A stretch of DNA of 40,794 nt from Mycobacterium asiaticum (GCF_001668675.1 NZ_LZKQ01000110.1:1-40794), one strand, 5' to 3'; positions 8,849-19,719 are shown, counted from the stretch's first letter. Numbers and translations: made by a program. The notes: generated by a model not told the origin, from the sequence alone.

Positions 8849-10525
8849 ATGGCTGAGTTCATCTACACGATGAAGAAGGTCCGCAAGGCGCATGGCGACA
8901 AGGTGATTCTCGACGACGTGACGTTGAGCTTCTACCCGGGCGCCAAGATCGGCGTCGTCGGCCCCAACGGGGCCGGTAAGTCGAGCGTCTTGCGGATCAT
9001 GGCCGGACTGGACAAGCCGAACAACGGTGATGCCTTCCTGGCCAACGACGCAACCGTCGGCATCCTGCTCCAGGAGCCGCCGCTGAACGAGGAGAAGACC
9101 GTCCGCGGCAACGTCGAGGAGGGTCTGGGCGAGATCAAGGTCAAGCTCGACCGCTTCAACGAGGTCGCCGAGCTGATGGCCACCGACTACTCCGACGAGT
9201 TGATGGAGGAGATGGGCCGTCTGCAGGAGGACCTGGACCACGCCGACGCGTGGGACCTGGACTCCCAGCTCGAGCAGGCCATGGACGCGCTGCGCTGCCC
9301 GCCGCCGGACGAGCCGGTGACCAACCTGTCCGGCGGTGAACGGCGCCGCGTCGCGCTGTGCAAGCTGCTGCTGTCCAAGCCCGACCTGCTCCTGCTCGAC
9401 GAGCCGACCAACCACCTCGACGCGGAAAGCGTGCAGTGGCTCGAGCAGCACCTGGCCAGCTACGCCGGCGCGATCCTCGCGGTCACGCACGACCGGTACT
9501 TCCTGGACAACGTGGCCGAATGGATCCTCGAGCTCGACCGCGGCCGCGCCTACCCCTACGAAGGCAACTACTCGACCTACCTGGAGAAGAAGGCCGAGCG
9601 GATCGCGGTTCAGGGTCGTAAGGACGCCAAGCTGCAGAAGCGCCTGCAAGAGGAATTGGCCTGGGTCCGCTCCGGCGCCAAGGCCCGACAGGCCAAGAGC
9701 AAGGCTCGATTGCAGCGCTACGAGGAGATGGCCGCAGAGGCGGAGAAGACGCGCAAGCTCGACTTCGAGGAAATCCAGATCCCGGTCGGCCCGCGCCTGG
9801 GTTCGGTGGTGGTCGAGGTCGACCACCTCGACAAGGGCTTCGAGGGCCGCACCTTGATCAAGGACCTGTCCTTCACGCTGCCGCGCAACGGCATCGTCGG
9901 CGTGATCGGGCCCAACGGAGTCGGCAAGACGACGCTGTTCAAGACGATCGTCGGGCTGGAGGAGCCGGACAGCGGCACCGTGAAGGTCGGCGAGACGGTC
10001 AAGCTCAGCTACGTCGACCAGACGCGCTCCGGCATCGACCCGAAGAAGACGGTGTGGCAGGTGGTCTCCGACGGCCTGGACTACATCGAGGTTGGACAAA
10101 CCGAGGTGCCGTCCCGGGCGTATGTATCGGCGTTCGGCTTCAAGGGTCCCGACCAGCAGAAACCTGCGGGCGTGCTGTCCGGTGGCGAGCGCAACCGGCT
10201 GAATCTGGCCCTGACCCTCAAACAGGGCGGGAACCTGATCCTGCTCGACGAACCGACCAACGACCTGGACGTCGAGACGCTGAGCTCGCTGGAAAACGCA
10301 CTGGTGAATTTCCCGGGCTGCGCGGTGGTGATTTCCCACGACCGCTGGTTCCTCGACCGGACCTGCACGCACATCCTCGCGTGGGAGGGTGACGCCGACA
10401 ACGAGGCCAAGTGGTTCTGGTTCGAGGGCAACTTCGGCGCCTACGAGGAGAACAAGGTGGAGCGGCTGGGAGCCGACGCGGCGCGTCCGCACCGAGTGAC
10501 CCACCGCAAGCTGACACGGGACTAG
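8849..10525 (+). CDS. ettA: EttA energy-dependent translational throttle (ABC-F ATPase)
   Basis: A 558-residue ABC-F protein, the same length as Rv2477c as I recall it. It has two ATPase domains and no membrane part. Walker A: GPNGAGKS (38-45) and GPNGVGKT (354-361). Signatures: LSGGERRRVALC and LSGGERNRLNLA. Walker B: LLLLDEPTNHLD and LILLDEPTNDLD. Between them is the charged P-site tRNA interaction region (ERIAVQGRKDAKLQKRLQEELAWVRSGAKARQAKSKARLQRYEEM). EttA binds the ribosomal E site and gates the first elongation step according to ATP/ADP. The frame is open upstream to 8705, but family length and the AGAAAGG before it place the start at ATG 8849. Confidence 0.93.
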   Translation: MAEFIYTMKKVRKAHGDKVILDDVTLSFYPGAKIGVVGPNGAGKSSVLRIMAGLDKPNNGDAFLANDATVGILLQEPPLNEEKTVRGNVEEGLGEIKVKLDRFNEVAELMATDYSDELMEEMGRLQEDLDHADAWDLDSQLEQAMDALRCPPPDEPVTNLSGGERRRVALCKLLLSKPDLLLLDEPTNHLDAESVQWLEQHLASYAGAILAVTHDRYFLDNVAEWILELDRGRAYPYEGNYSTYLEKKAERIAVQGRKDAKLQKRLQEELAWVRSGAKARQAKSKARLQRYEEMAAEAEKTRKLDFEEIQIPVGPRLGSVVVEVDHLDKGFEGRTLIKDLSFTLPRNGIVGVIGPNGVGKTTLFKTIVGLEEPDSGTVKVGETVKLSYVDQTRSGIDPKKTVWQVVSDGLDYIEVGQTEVPSRAYVSAFGFKGPDQQKPAGVLSGGERNRLNLALTLKQGGNLILLDEPTNDLDVETLSSLENALVNFPGCAVVISHDRWFLDRTCTHILAWEGDADNEAKWFWFEGNFGAYEENKVERLGADAARPHRVTHRKLTRD

Positions 10526-10579
10526 TGTCAGGTCCGGCACTAGCCCAGCGGTACCCGTCGCGAGTGGGGAGCAATCGGA

Positions 10580-13500
10580 ATGACGATCGATCCCGGAGCA
10601 AGAGATGACGTCGCGGCGTGGAGCACGTTCACGCAGCGGTCCGGAATACCTGACTGGGTATCCAAGGCGTACATCGACAGCTATCGCGGATCGCACGACA
10701 GCGAACCGGGTTCGCCGAATCCCGCCTCCGCACTGGTAACGCCCGCGATCGTGGATGCTCACCGCCGGCTCGCCGAGCACCGGCCGGCCGGTGAGAGCTC
10801 CGTGGCGGTGTACCCCGCCGACGACCCCGGCGGGTTCGGGCCGGCGCTTCAAGTGGTCACCGATCAGGGCAGCATGCTGATGGATTCGGTCACCGTGCTG
10901 CTGCACCGGCTCGGCCTGTCCTATACGGCGATCCTCACACCGGTCTTCGAGGTTCGCCGTGATTCCGCGGGCGAGATCCAGCGGGTCGAGCCGAAGTCGG
11001 ACGACTCCTCGCCCTACGCCGGCGAGGCCTGGATCCACGTTCAGCTCTCACCCGCGGTGGACAGCAAGGTCCTTGCGGAGGCGGAACGTCTGCTGCCCAA
11101 GGTGCTGGCCGATGTGCAGCGGGTCGCCACCGACGCGTCGGCATTGATCGCCACCCTGAGTGAGGTCGCCGCCGCCGTCGAGAACGACCCCGAGGGCCAC
11201 TACCAGGCACCCGACCGGCACGACGTGGCGGCGCTGCTGCGCTGGCTCAACGATGGCAATTTCCTGCTGCTGGGCTACCAGCGCACCGAGGTGCAGGACG
11301 GCCTGGTCGTCGGTGATGGGTCCAGTGGCCTGGGTGTGCTGCGGGCCCGGTCCGGCACCCGGCCCCGGCTGACCGACGAGTCCAAGCTGCTGGTGCTGGC
11401 TCAGGCGGCGGTGGGCAGCTATCTGCGTTACGGCGCCTACCCGTACGCCATCGCCGTGCGCGAATACGCCGACGGCGCACGGGGGGACGCCGGCACGGTC
11501 TACGAGCACCGCTTCGTCGGGTTGTTCACGGTGGCCGCGATGAACGCCGACGTGTTGGAGATCCCGACCATCTCGCACCGGGTGCGCGACGCGCTGACGC
11601 TCGCCGGCAGCGACCCCAGCCATCCGGGCCAGTTGCTGCTCGACGTCATCCAGACCGTACCGCGACCGGAGCTGTTCACGCTCAGCGCCGAACGGCTGCT
11701 GACCATGGCCAAAGCCGTCGTCGATATGGGATCTCAACGGCGCGCGCTGCTGTTCCTGCGGGCCGACCGGCTCCAGTTCTTCGTCTCCTGCCTGGTGTAT
11801 CTGCCGCGCGACCGCTACACCACCGCGGTGCGCTTGCAGATCGAGGACATCCTGGTCCGCGAATTCGGTGGGACGCGGTTGGAGTTCACCGCGCGGGTCA
11901 GCGAATCCCCGTGGGCGCTCATGCATTTCATGGTCCGGCTGCCCACCGACGATCCACATCCGCGGCCCGTCGACGTGTCGGAGGCGAACCGCGTCCGCAT
12001 CCAGGCGCTGCTCAGCGAGGCCGCCCGTACCTGGGGCGACCGCCTGGCCGCCGCCGCGCCGACAGATTCGGTCAGCCACGCCGATGCCGAGCACTATGCG
12101 AGCGCCTTCTCCGAGGCGTACAAGCAGGTCGTCACCCCCGCCGAGGCCATCGACGACATCGCCGTCATCAAAGAACTCAGCGACGATTCGGTCAAGCTGG
12201 TGTTCTCCGACCGGGACGAGCATGGCGTCGCGCAGCTGACCTGGTTCCTGGGCGGCCGCACCGCCTCGCTGAGCCAGTTGCTGCCAATGCTGCAGAGCAT
12301 GGGCGTCGTGGTGCTCGAAGAGCGCCCGTTCACCGTCACCCGGCCCGACGGGCTGCTGGTGTGGATCTACCAGTTCAAGATCGTGCCGCATCCGACCATC
12401 CCGTTGGCGGCGTCCGACGAAGAGCGCGAGGCGGGTGCGCAACGATTCGCCGAAGCCGTCACCGCCATCTGGCAGGGCCGGGTCGAGATCGACCGGTTCA
12501 ACGAACTGGTGATGCGTGCCGGGCTGACCTGGCAGCAGGTGGTGCTATTGCGCGCCTACGCGAAATACCTGCGCCAGGCCAACTTTCCCTACAGCCAGTC
12601 CTATATCGAGACGGTCCTTAACGACCACCCCTCGACCGCACGGTCACTGGTCGCGTTGTTCGAAGCTCTCTTCGACCCCAGCTCGTCCGGCAGCGGCCGG
12701 GACGCGCAAGCCGCCGCAGCCGCCGTCGCCGCCGACATCGACGCGTTGGTGAGCCTGGACACCGACCGCATCCTGCGGGCGTTCGCCTCGCTGGTCCAGG
12801 CCACGCTGCGCACCAATTACTTTGTCACCCGCCCGGATTCGGCGCGCAGCCGCAATGTGCTGTCGGTCAAGCTGAACGCGCAACTGATCGACGAGCTGCC
12901 ACTGCCGCGGCCGAAGTTCGAGATCTTCATCTACTCGCCCCGCGTCGAAGGCGTACACCTGCGCTTCGGACCGGTCGCGCGCGGCGGGCTGCGCTGGTCT
13001 GACCGCCGCGACGACTTCCGCACCGAGATTCTGGGCCTGGTCAAGGCGCAGGCGGTCAAGAACGCCGTCATCGTGCCGGTCGGCGCCAAGGGTGGCTTCG
13101 TCGTCAAGCGTCCGCCGCTGCCGACCGGCGACCCAGCCGCCGACCGTGACGCCACCCGCGCCGAAGGCGTCGCCTGCTATCAGCTGTTCATCTCCGGATT
13201 GCTCGACGTCACCGACAACGTCGACCACGCCACCAAGGCCGTCCATCCGCCCCCCGGGGTGGTGCGCCGCGACGGCGACGACGCCTACCTGGTGGTGGCG
13301 GCGGACAAGGGCACCGCCACCTTCTCCGACATCGCCAACGACGTCGCGAAGTCTTACGGGTTTTGGCTCGGCGATGCGTTCGCGTCCGGGGGATCGGTGG
13401 GCTACGACCACAAAGCCATGGGCATCACCGCCAAAGGCGCGTGGGAGGCGGTCAAGCGGCACTTCCGCGAGATCGGCGTGGACACCCAGTCCGAGGACTT

Positions 13501-15418
13501 CACCGTCGTCGGCGTCGGCGACATGAGCGGCGACGTGTTCGGCAACGGCATGCTGTTGAGCAAGCACATCCGGCTGATCGCCGCGTTCGACCACCGGCAC
13601 ATCTTCCTCGATCCCAACCCCGATGCGTCGTCGTCCTGGGTGGAACGCAAGCGGATGTTCGACCTGCCCCGGTCCAGCTGGGACGACTACGACAAGTCGC
13701 TGATCAGCGAGGGCGGCGGGGTGTACAGCCGGGAACAGAAGGCCATCCCGGTCAGCCCGCAGGTCCGCGATGCCCTCGGGATCGACGGGGACGTGCAGGA
13801 AATGGCCCCGCCCAACCTCATTCGCGCGATTCTTCAGGCGCCCGTCGACCTGCTGTTCAACGGCGGCATCGGCACCTACATCAAAGCCGAGGCGGAGTCC
13901 GACGCCGATGTCGGCGACCGCGCCAACGACCCGGTGCGCGTCAACGGAAGCCAGGTGCGCGCCAAAGTCATTGGCGAAGGCGGCAACCTCGGCGTGACCG
14001 CCCTGGGCCGAGTGGAGTTCGACCTGTCCGGTGGCCGGATCAACACCGACGCACTCGACAACTCCGCAGGTGTCGACTGCTCGGACCACGAGGTCAACAT
14101 CAAGATCCTGATCGACTCGCTGGTCACCGCCGGCAAGGTCAAGGCCGAGGAACGCAAACAGCTGCTCGAGTCGATGACCGACGAGGTCGCGACGCTGGTA
14201 CTCACTGACAACGAGGACCAGAACGACCTGATGGGCACCAGCCGAGCCAACGCGGCCAGCCTGCTTCCGGTGCACGCCGACCAGATCAAATACCTCGTCG
14301 CCGAGCGCGGCGTCAACCGGGAACTCGAAGCGCTGCCGTCGGAGAAGGAGATCGTCCGGCGCACCGAGGCCGGCATCGGCCTCACGTCACCCGAATTGGC
14401 CACGTTGATGGCGCACGTGAAACTGGGTCTCAAAGAGGAATTGCTGAAGACCGAACTGCCGGACCAGGATGTCTTCGCCTCGCGGCTGCCCTATTACTTC
14501 CCCACGCCGCTGCGGGAACGCTTCACCCCGGAGATCCGGGGGCACCAACTGCGCCGCGAGATCGTCACGACCATGCTGGTCAACGACATGGTGGACACCG
14601 CAGGCATCAGCTACGCCTACCGGATCGCCGAGGACGTCGGCGTCACACCGATCGACGCCGTGCGCACGTATGCGGCCACCAACGCCATCTTCGGCGTCGG
14701 CCACACCTGGCGGCGCATCCGCGCGGCCAATCTGCCGGTTTCGTTGTCCGACCGGTTGACCCTGGACACCCGGCGGCTGATCGACCGGGCCGGTCGCTGG
14801 CTGCTCAACTACCGTCCCCAGCCGCTGGCCGTCGGCGCCGAGATCAACCGCTTCGCCGCGAAGGTCAAAGCCCTGACGCCACACATGTCGGAGTGGCTGC
14901 GCGGCGACGACAAGGCCATTGTCGAGAAGGAGGCCGCGGAGTTCACCGCGCAGGGCGCGCCGCCTGATCTGGCCTACCGGGTCGCTGCCGGGTTGTATCG
15001 CTACAGCCTGCTCGACATCATCGACATCGCCGACATCACCGAGATCGAGACCGCCGAGGTCGCCGACACCTACTTCGCGTTGATGGACCGGTTGGGCACC
15101 GACTCGCTACTCACCGCAGTGTCCGAACTGCCGCGCAACGACCGCTGGCACTCCTTGGCGCGCTTGGCTATTCGCGACGACATCTACGCCTCCCTGCGGT
15201 CGCTGTGCTTCGACGTGCTCGCGGTGGGCGAGCCCGACGAGAGCGGCGAGCAGAAGATCGCCGAGTGGGAGCACATCAGCGCGTCCCGGGTGGAACGGGC
15301 GCGCCGCACCCTCGACGAAATACGGGAGAGCGGCGCGACGGATCTCGCGACCCTGTCGGTCGCGGCACGGCAGATCCGGCGCATGACCCGCACCAGCGGT
15401 CGAGGTTCGTCGGGGTGA
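10580..15418 (+). CDS. gdh: NAD-specific glutamate dehydrogenase, large (180-kDa) class
   Basis: A 1612-residue enzyme (Rv2476c is 1624) that interconverts glutamate and 2-oxoglutarate plus ammonia with NAD. The first ~650 residues carry ACT-like regulatory domains. The catalytic core contains [53 protein letters not shown] sequence with Lys837 in GAKGG, followed by the NAD-binding part with [17 protein letters not shown] and [11 protein letters not shown]. The C-terminal ~400 residues are the helical domain of this class. In mycobacteria it is inhibited by unphosphorylated GarA downstream of PknG (established). The ATG at 10580 follows GGGGAGCAATCGGA. Its stop overlaps the thioesterase start (GTGA). 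Confidence 0.95.
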   Translation: MTIDPGARDDVAAWSTFTQRSGIPDWVSKAYIDSYRGSHDSEPGSPNPASALVTPAIVDAHRRLAEHRPAGESSVAVYPADDPGGFGPALQVVTDQGSMLMDSVTVLLHRLGLSYTAILTPVFEVRRDSAGEIQRVEPKSDDSSPYAGEAWIHVQLSPAVDSKVLAEAERLLPKVLADVQRVATDASALIATLSEVAAAVENDPEGHYQAPDRHDVAALLRWLNDGNFLLLGYQRTEVQDGLVVGDGSSGLGVLRARSGTRPRLTDESKLLVLAQAAVGSYLRYGAYPYAIAVREYADGARGDAGTVYEHRFVGLFTVAAMNADVLEIPTISHRVRDALTLAGSDPSHPGQLLLDVIQTVPRPELFTLSAERLLTMAKAVVDMGSQRRALLFLRADRLQFFVSCLVYLPRDRYTTAVRLQIEDILVREFGGTRLEFTARVSESPWALMHFMVRLPTDDPHPRPVDVSEANRVRIQALLSEAARTWGDRLAAAAPTDSVSHADAEHYASAFSEAYKQVVTPAEAIDDIAVIKELSDDSVKLVFSDRDEHGVAQLTWFLGGRTASLSQLLPMLQSMGVVVLEERPFTVTRPDGLLVWIYQFKIVPHPTIPLAASDEEREAGAQRFAEAVTAIWQGRVEIDRFNELVMRAGLTWQQVVLLRAYAKYLRQANFPYSQSYIETVLNDHPSTARSLVALFEALFDPSSSGSGRDAQAAAAAVAADIDALVSLDTDRILRAFASLVQATLRTNYFVTRPDSARSRNVLSVKLNAQLIDELPLPRPKFEIFIYSPRVEGVHLRFGPVARGGLRWSDRRDDFRTEILGLVKAQAVKNAVIVPVGAKGGFVVKRPPLPTGDPAADRDATRAEGVACYQLFISGLLDVTDNVDHATKAVHPPPGVVRRDGDDAYLVVAADKGTATFSDIANDVAKSYGFWLGDAFASGGSVGYDHKAMGITAKGAWEAVKRHFREIGVDTQSEDFTVVGVGDMSGDVFGNGMLLSKHIRLIAAFDHRHIFLDPNPDASSSWVERKRMFDLPRSSWDDYDKSLISEGGGVYSREQKAIPVSPQVRDALGIDGDVQEMAPPNLIRAILQAPVDLLFNGGIGTYIKAEAESDADVGDRANDPVRVNGSQVRAKVIGEGGNLGVTALGRVEFDLSGGRINTDALDNSAGVDCSDHEVNIKILIDSLVTAGKVKAEERKQLLESMTDEVATLVLTDNEDQNDLMGTSRANAASLLPVHADQIKYLVAERGVNRELEALPSEKEIVRRTEAGIGLTSPELATLMAHVKLGLKEELLKTELPDQDVFASRLPYYFPTPLRERFTPEIRGHQLRREIVTTMLVNDMVDTAGISYAYRIAEDVGVTPIDAVRTYAATNAIFGVGHTWRRIRAANLPVSLSDRLTLDTRRLIDRAGRWLLNYRPQPLAVGAEINRFAAKVKALTPHMSEWLRGDDKAIVEKEAAEFTAQGAPPDLAYRVAAGLYRYSLLDIIDIADITEIETAEVADTYFALMDRLGTDSLLTAVSELPRNDRWHSLARLAIRDDIYASLRSLCFDVLAVGEPDESGEQKIAEWEHISASRVERARRTLDEIRESGATDLATLSVAARQIRRMTRTSGRGSSG

Positions 15419-15828
15419 GCATCGGATACGTCGCAGCGGTGCCGGTGCGCTGGTCGGACATCGACATGTACCAGCACGTCAATCACGCCACCATGGTCAC
15501 GATCCTCGAAGAGTCGCGGGTGCCCTTCCTCAAGGAGCCGTTCGGCGCCGACATCACCACCATCGGGCTGCTGATCGCCGACGTGCGGGTGACCTACAAA
15601 GACCAACTGCGGCTGGCCGACTCGCCGCTGCAGGTGACCATCTGGACCAAGCGGCTGCGGGCCGTCGACTTCACCTTGGGCTACGAAGTGCGTTCGGTGA
15701 ACGCCGACCCGGAGTCCAAACCCGCCGTCATCGCCGAGTCGCAGCTGGCCGCTGTGCACATCAAGGAGCAGCGGCTGGTGCGACTGTCGCCGCACCATCG
15801 GGAGTACCTGCAGCGGTGGATTCGGTAG
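15415..15828 (+). CDS. Hot-dog acyl-CoA thioesterase (4HBT family)
   Basis: A 137-residue single hot-dog domain, matching Rv2475c. The motif [13 protein letters not shown] (residues 12-24) holds the catalytic acid Asp17 and the start of the hot-dog helix; the remainder alternates strands ending in [21 protein letters not shown]. It should hydrolyse an acyl-CoA, but the substrate cannot be told. The frame extends upstream inside gdh; the GTG at 15415 makes a GTGA overlap with the gdh stop and gives the normal family length, so I take that start. Coupling to gdh is conserved in mycobacteria, though the metabolic reason is unclear. Confidence 0.88.
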   Translation: MSIGYVAAVPVRWSDIDMYQHVNHATMVTILEESRVPFLKEPFGADITTIGLLIADVRVTYKDQLRLADSPLQVTIWTKRLRAVDFTLGYEVRSVNADPESKPAVIAESQLAAVHIKEQRLVRLSPHHREYLQRWIR

Positions 15829-16481
15829 CGGAGCGCGGGCTGTGGCTGCCTGACGACGCCCACCGCGCGGATCTGGCCAAGTTCGTCGATCACGCGCTGC
15901 GCCTCGACGACGCCGCGGTGATCCGGCTGCGAGCTCGCGCCACCGGACTCGTGACCGCTTGGGTGGCAACGGGTTTCGATGTGCTGGCCAGTCGCGTGGT
16001 GGCCGGCACGGTGCGGCCGGAGGACATGTCGGTCGGCGCCGACGGGTTGGCGCGCGGGCCGGCGGCCGGCGCCTCCGCCGACGGCTACGTCGAACCGGGT
16101 TTCGCCATGGATTCGGCATGGCGGGGCGCACTGCCGCCGGATTCGGGGTTCACCCACCTCGACGACGTACCGGCCAAGGCAATCCTGGAGCTGTCCCAGA
16201 GCGGCGCCCAATTGGCCCGCGAGCACGGCAGCGCCCACGGCCCGCCGGTCTCGCTGCTCGATCAGGAGGTCATCGAGGTCAGTTCGGGCGACACCGTCGT
16301 CGGGTTGCCGATGCGCTGCGTATTCGCTTTGACGGCAATGGGTTTCCTGCCGCCATCGGCTGATGCGATCAGTGACGAGGAAGTGATCCGGGTGCGGGTG
16401 CTGCCGACCTGGCTGCGCATCGACGCCCGATTCGGGTCGGTGTACCGACGGCGGGGACCCGCGTCGCTGGTGCTGCGCTGA
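15816..16481 (+). CDS. Conserved mycobacterial protein of unknown function (Rv2474c-like)
   Basis: A 221-residue protein in the position of Rv2474c. I recognise no domain. It begins with a likely helical part (LPDDAHRADLAKFVDHALRLDDAAVIRLRAR) and a strand that repeats this theme (TGLVTAWVATGFDVLASRVVAGTV). A Gly/Ala/Asp-rich loop follows, and the C-terminal half ends in LPMRCVFALTAMGFL and VRVLPTWLRIDARFGSVYRRRGPASLVLR. No signal peptide or membrane segment is evident. The GTG start at 15816 lies 13 bases inside the thioesterase gene, so the two are probably translated together. It is the last gene of the gdh unit, and the next genes run on the opposite strand. Confidence 0.75.
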   Translation: MDSVAERGLWLPDDAHRADLAKFVDHALRLDDAAVIRLRARATGLVTAWVATGFDVLASRVVAGTVRPEDMSVGADGLARGPAAGASADGYVEPGFAMDSAWRGALPPDSGFTHLDDVPAKAILELSQSGAQLAREHGSAHGPPVSLLDQEVIEVSSGDTVVGLPMRCVFALTAMGFLPPSADAISDEEVIRVRVLPTWLRIDARFGSVYRRRGPASLVLR

Positions 16482-16535
16482 ACCGCGGGCCGCACCGCCC
16501 GGGTCTTTGAATCAGCGCGAGTTTTTCACGGCTCC

Positions 16536-17573
16536 TCAGGTGCCGTAGACCGTCCACAACGGCAGCACGCTGTTGAGGTAGTCCATGAATTTCTTCAAGC
16601 CCACCCGATACTGCCCGTAGCCGTACGGGTCTTCGGCGTATTCGGGAAAGGCGATGCCCAGTCCGAACAAGCCGGGAGCGATGATCCCGTTCTGTTGGTT
16701 GTACTCCAACGGCCCCCACTGCGGCGTCGCCGGCAGTTCCCGGCGATCGAAGCCGACGGTGTAGACCACGCGATCGCACTCGCGCAGTTTCTCGTCGAAC
16801 TCGGGACTGGAGACCCAGTACCTTTCCAGCCGGTCCGGGTACACCCCGTCGATATTCTCCCGGGCCCACTCGGCCGCCCGGCCTTTGAGGCCGGTGTCAT
16901 CGAACAGAATCCAATCATCTAGGTACACCGCATATTTGAGTGGACTGCGGTAGAAGTTGATCACCTTCTTGACCGGATGGCGCAACAGATGGGGCAGTGC
17001 GATCATCGACGAGTGCGAGGAGCCGAAAACGGCCACCGTCGCACCTTCAAGCGACTCGGCGGCGAGCTTCTCCGGGTCCAGTGCCACCTCGACCGGTATC
17101 TCGTCCAACTGCGGATAGTTCAGTTTCCTGGGCACCGCACCGACGGCCAAAATCACATTGTCGGCGATGACGGATTCACCCTCGGTCTCGACGCGCCACC
17201 GCCTGTTCTCCAGGTAAAGCGCGGTCGCCGTGGTCTGGAAGGTCTGCACCTGCTCGCGCAGATGGTCGGTGATCCACAACAACGGGTCGGCCACCAGTGC
17301 CAGCGCGCACGTCTCGGCCGGGTCGACCTCGCGCAGCGGCAGCGGTGGCGCCTCGGAGAATCGGAATGCCTTGGCGCCGTTGAGATATTCCAGGAACGTG
17401 CCGGCAATGGTGTTGCTGGAGACCGACCGCCACTTGGCGCCGAGATCGCCCGCGCCGAAGGCAGGGTCGATCCAGGCGAGCTTTTCCTGCGGGATGCCCT
17501 GGTCCAGCAGCCGCCCGACCGCGGCGATTCCCGCGGGTCCCGCTCCGATCACTGCCCACGCGTACGAAGTCAT
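16536..17573 (-). CDS. FAD-dependent pyridine-nucleotide-disulfide-type oxidoreductase
   Basis: A 345-residue flavoprotein-like enzyme. The N-terminal Rossmann motif is VIGAGPAGIAAVGRLL (residues 8-23). A second nucleotide-binding segment VAVFGSSHSSMIALPHLL lies near the middle, with Ser in place of the usual glycines, and VVYTVGFDRR is the end-of-domain motif. There is no CxxC redox pair, so it is not a thioredoxin-reductase-like enzyme; lysine/ornithine N-monooxygenases or related flavin monooxygenases are possible relatives. The central region (NFYRSPLKYAVYLDDWILFDDTGLKG) has no match I know. It stands where H37Rv has Rv2472/Rv2473, convergent with the gdh unit, 43 bases downstream of aglA on the same strand. 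Substrate unknown. Confidence 0.8.
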   Translation of the reverse strand: MTSYAWAVIGAGPAGIAAVGRLLDQGIPQEKLAWIDPAFGAGDLGAKWRSVSSNTIAGTFLEYLNGAKAFRFSEAPPLPLREVDPAETCALALVADPLLWITDHLREQVQTFQTTATALYLENRRWRVETEGESVIADNVILAVGAVPRKLNYPQLDEIPVEVALDPEKLAAESLEGATVAVFGSSHSSMIALPHLLRHPVKKVINFYRSPLKYAVYLDDWILFDDTGLKGRAAEWARENIDGVYPDRLERYWVSSPEFDEKLRECDRVVYTVGFDRRELPATPQWGPLEYNQQNGIIAPGLFGLGIAFPEYAEDPYGYGQYRVGLKKFMDYLNSVLPLWTVYGT

Positions 17574-17616
17574 GCATCACCTATAGAGCAGCGGGCGGCC
17601 GAAAGCGAGCGAGCGG

Positions 17617-19194
17617 CTACCCGAGCCATGCCGCGCTGTCCGCCGGCAACCGGCCGTCCACCAGCGGCGCGCTGCTCAACAACAGCTCGCCCGGCGGCAG
17701 CGCGACCGGCCGATCACCGGCGTTGAGCACGCAGACCAGGCCGCCGCCGCGGCGCCGGAAGATCAGCACCCCGGTCGGCGAGGACAGCCAGTCGATCGCG
17801 GTTCCCTCGAATTCGGCTCGCGCCTCGCGCAATCGAATGACTTCGCGGAAGAACGCCAGCGTCGATCCGGTGTCGGCGCGCTGCTTGCCGACGGTCAGCG
17901 CGGCCCAGTCGGCCGGCATCGGCAGCCAGGTGTCGGGGTTCGTGGAGAAACCGAACGGGGGAGCGTCGCCCGACCACGGCATCGGAACCCGGCACTTGTC
18001 GCGGCCACGCTCGGTGTGCCCGGACCGTTCCCACGTCGGGTCCTGCAGCACCTCATCGGGCAGATCCACGTCCGGCAGACCCAGTTCCGAACCGTTGTAG
18101 ACGAACGCCGCGCCGGGCAGCGCAAGCATCAGCATGACCATCGCCTTCGCCCGGGCCAGGCCGACCTCGCCGCCGCCGTAGCGGGTGACCTCGCGGCCCA
18201 CATCGTGGTTGGACAGCGTCCAGGTCGGGGTGGCGTTCTCCAGCGCCGCCGCCTCCAGCGAATTCTGAACCGCGGCATGAATCTCGGTCGCGTCGAAGTC
18301 GGTGCGGGTGAGCCGGAAGTTGAAGCCGAGATGCAGTTCGTCGGGACGGACGTATTCCGCCCACTGCGCGTTGTCGTGGACCCACACCTCGCCGACGGTC
18401 ACCGCGTCGGGGTAGTCGTTCATGACGGTGCGGATGTCGCGGTGGATGGCGTGCACGTGCGGCCGGTTGAACCGCGGGTCCTCGTCGCTGTGCCGCAGGA
18501 TCTCGACGGCGGCATCCGGCGCGTCCGGCAGGCCCGCCGGCTTGGCCATCCCGTGCGCCACGTCGATGCGGAACCCGTCCACCCCGCGTTCCAGCCAGAA
18601 CCGCAGCGTCTTCTCGAAGTCGTCGAAGATCTCCGGGTTGTCCCAATTCAGGTCCGGCTGCTCGGTGTCGAACAGGTGCAGATACCACTGCCCGGGGTTG
18701 CCGTCCGGCTCGATCACCCGCGTCCACGCTGGGCCGCCGAACACCGACTCCCAGTTGTTCGGCGGCAGCAGGCCATCCGGTCCGCGGCCGTCGCGGAAGA
18801 AATACCGATCGCGTGCGTCGGTGCCCGGGCCGGCGGCCAGCGCGGCCTGAAACCACGGGTGCTGGGAACTGGTGTGGTTGGGCACCACGTCCATGGTGAC
18901 CTTGATGTTGCGGGCGTGCGCCGCGGCGATCAGCCGCTCGAAGGCGGCCATCCCGCCGAACAGCGGGTCGATGTCCCTGGGGTCGGCGACGTCGTAGCCG
19001 TGGTCGGCCATCGGCGAGACGGTGACGGGGTTGACCCAGATCGCGTCCACGCCGAGCCACGCCAGATGATCCAGCCGGTCGGCGAGCCCATCGAGGTCGC
19101 CGACGCCGTCACCGTCGCTGTCGGCGAACGAGCGCGGATACACCTGGTAGAACACCGCGGACTGCCACCACGGCTGTGCTGCCTGGTCAGCCAT
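17617..19194 (-). CDS. aglA: GH13 alpha-glucosidase AglA
   Basis: A 525-residue glycoside hydrolase of family 13, oligo-1,6-/alpha-glucosidase subfamily. Conserved regions are DVVPNH (102-107), GFRIDVAHG with the nucleophile Asp211, VGEVW with the acid/base Glu269, and SNHD with the transition-state Asp331. The QPDLNWDNPEI segment (GH13 region V) is also present. It should release glucose from alpha-linked oligosaccharides or related glucosides in the cytoplasm; no signal peptide is seen. The C-terminal beta domain ends LVCVLNAGDRPVALPPGELLLSS. The ATG at 19194 overlaps the glbO stop (ATGA), so the pair is one transcript with glbO first. This linkage is conserved with Rv2470-Rv2471. Confidence 0.92.
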   Translation of the reverse strand: MADQAAQPWWQSAVFYQVYPRSFADSDGDGVGDLDGLADRLDHLAWLGVDAIWVNPVTVSPMADHGYDVADPRDIDPLFGGMAAFERLIAAAHARNIKVTMDVVPNHTSSQHPWFQAALAAGPGTDARDRYFFRDGRGPDGLLPPNNWESVFGGPAWTRVIEPDGNPGQWYLHLFDTEQPDLNWDNPEIFDDFEKTLRFWLERGVDGFRIDVAHGMAKPAGLPDAPDAAVEILRHSDEDPRFNRPHVHAIHRDIRTVMNDYPDAVTVGEVWVHDNAQWAEYVRPDELHLGFNFRLTRTDFDATEIHAAVQNSLEAAALENATPTWTLSNHDVGREVTRYGGGEVGLARAKAMVMLMLALPGAAFVYNGSELGLPDVDLPDEVLQDPTWERSGHTERGRDKCRVPMPWSGDAPPFGFSTNPDTWLPMPADWAALTVGKQRADTGSTLAFFREVIRLREARAEFEGTAIDWLSSPTGVLIFRRRGGGLVCVLNAGDRPVALPPGELLLSSAPLVDGRLPADSAAWLG

Positions 19195-19589
19195 CAGAAC
19201 GCCGAGTTGACCAGGGAGTGTGCAGCCATCTCCAGATACTGGAGCAACTGCCGCCGGTGTTCGTCGTCCAGGGTCTGGGAGTCAATGGAGCCGACGGCGG
19301 TGTACATGCACCGCAACCAGGCGTCACGTTCGAGCGCAGTGATCCGGAACGGCACGTGCCGCATCCGCAACCGCGGGTGTCCGCGCTGCTCAGAGTAGGT
19401 GCGCGGGCCGCCCCAGTACTGCTCGAGGAACATCCGCAGCCGCTCCTCGGCGCCGCTGAGGTCCTCCTCGGGGTAGAGCGGACGCAGGATTTCGTCCTCG
19501 GCAACCTGCTCGTAGAAGCGCGAGACGATCGCGTCGAAGGTCTTGGCGCCGCCGATGGCGTCGTAGAAGGTTTCTGTTGTTTGATCCAT
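19194..19589 (-). CDS. glbO: Group II truncated haemoglobin GlbO
   Basis: A 131-residue trHbO, nearly identical in its core to M. tuberculosis GlbO with a 3-residue longer N-terminus. Key haem-pocket residues are present: Tyr26 (B10), Tyr39 (CD1), proximal His78 (F8) in RMRHVPF and Trp91 (G8) in ERDAWLRCM. It binds O2 very tightly; roles in oxygen or redox handling and membrane association are reported for the family. The frame stays open upstream to 19886, but the ATG at 19589 gives family length. It is divergent from the HNH gene across 130 bases. Confidence 0.95.
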   Translation of the reverse strand: MDQTTETFYDAIGGAKTFDAIVSRFYEQVAEDEILRPLYPEEDLSGAEERLRMFLEQYWGGPRTYSEQRGHPRLRMRHVPFRITALERDAWLRCMYTAVGSIDSQTLDDEHRRQLLQYLEMAAHSLVNSAF

Positions 19590-19719
19590 CGCTGTCCATT
19601 GTGGGGCACCCGCGACGGTGGCCGCGACGCTCCGGCTATTCACCGGATCGACACGGCGCCGACCCGGCAATAGGCGTGCGATCTGCAGAAAATCGTGGTG
19701 AACTGTCGGCGGAGGATTT

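Noticed and set aside
8828..11038. 736-codon open frame antisense to ettA and gdh
   Set aside because: Runs across two well-conserved genes on the other strand; composition typical of antisense shadow frames in high-GC DNA.
12644..14275. Long antisense frame in gdh
   Set aside because: Same reason; Val/Asp/Gly/His-rich shadow without domain.
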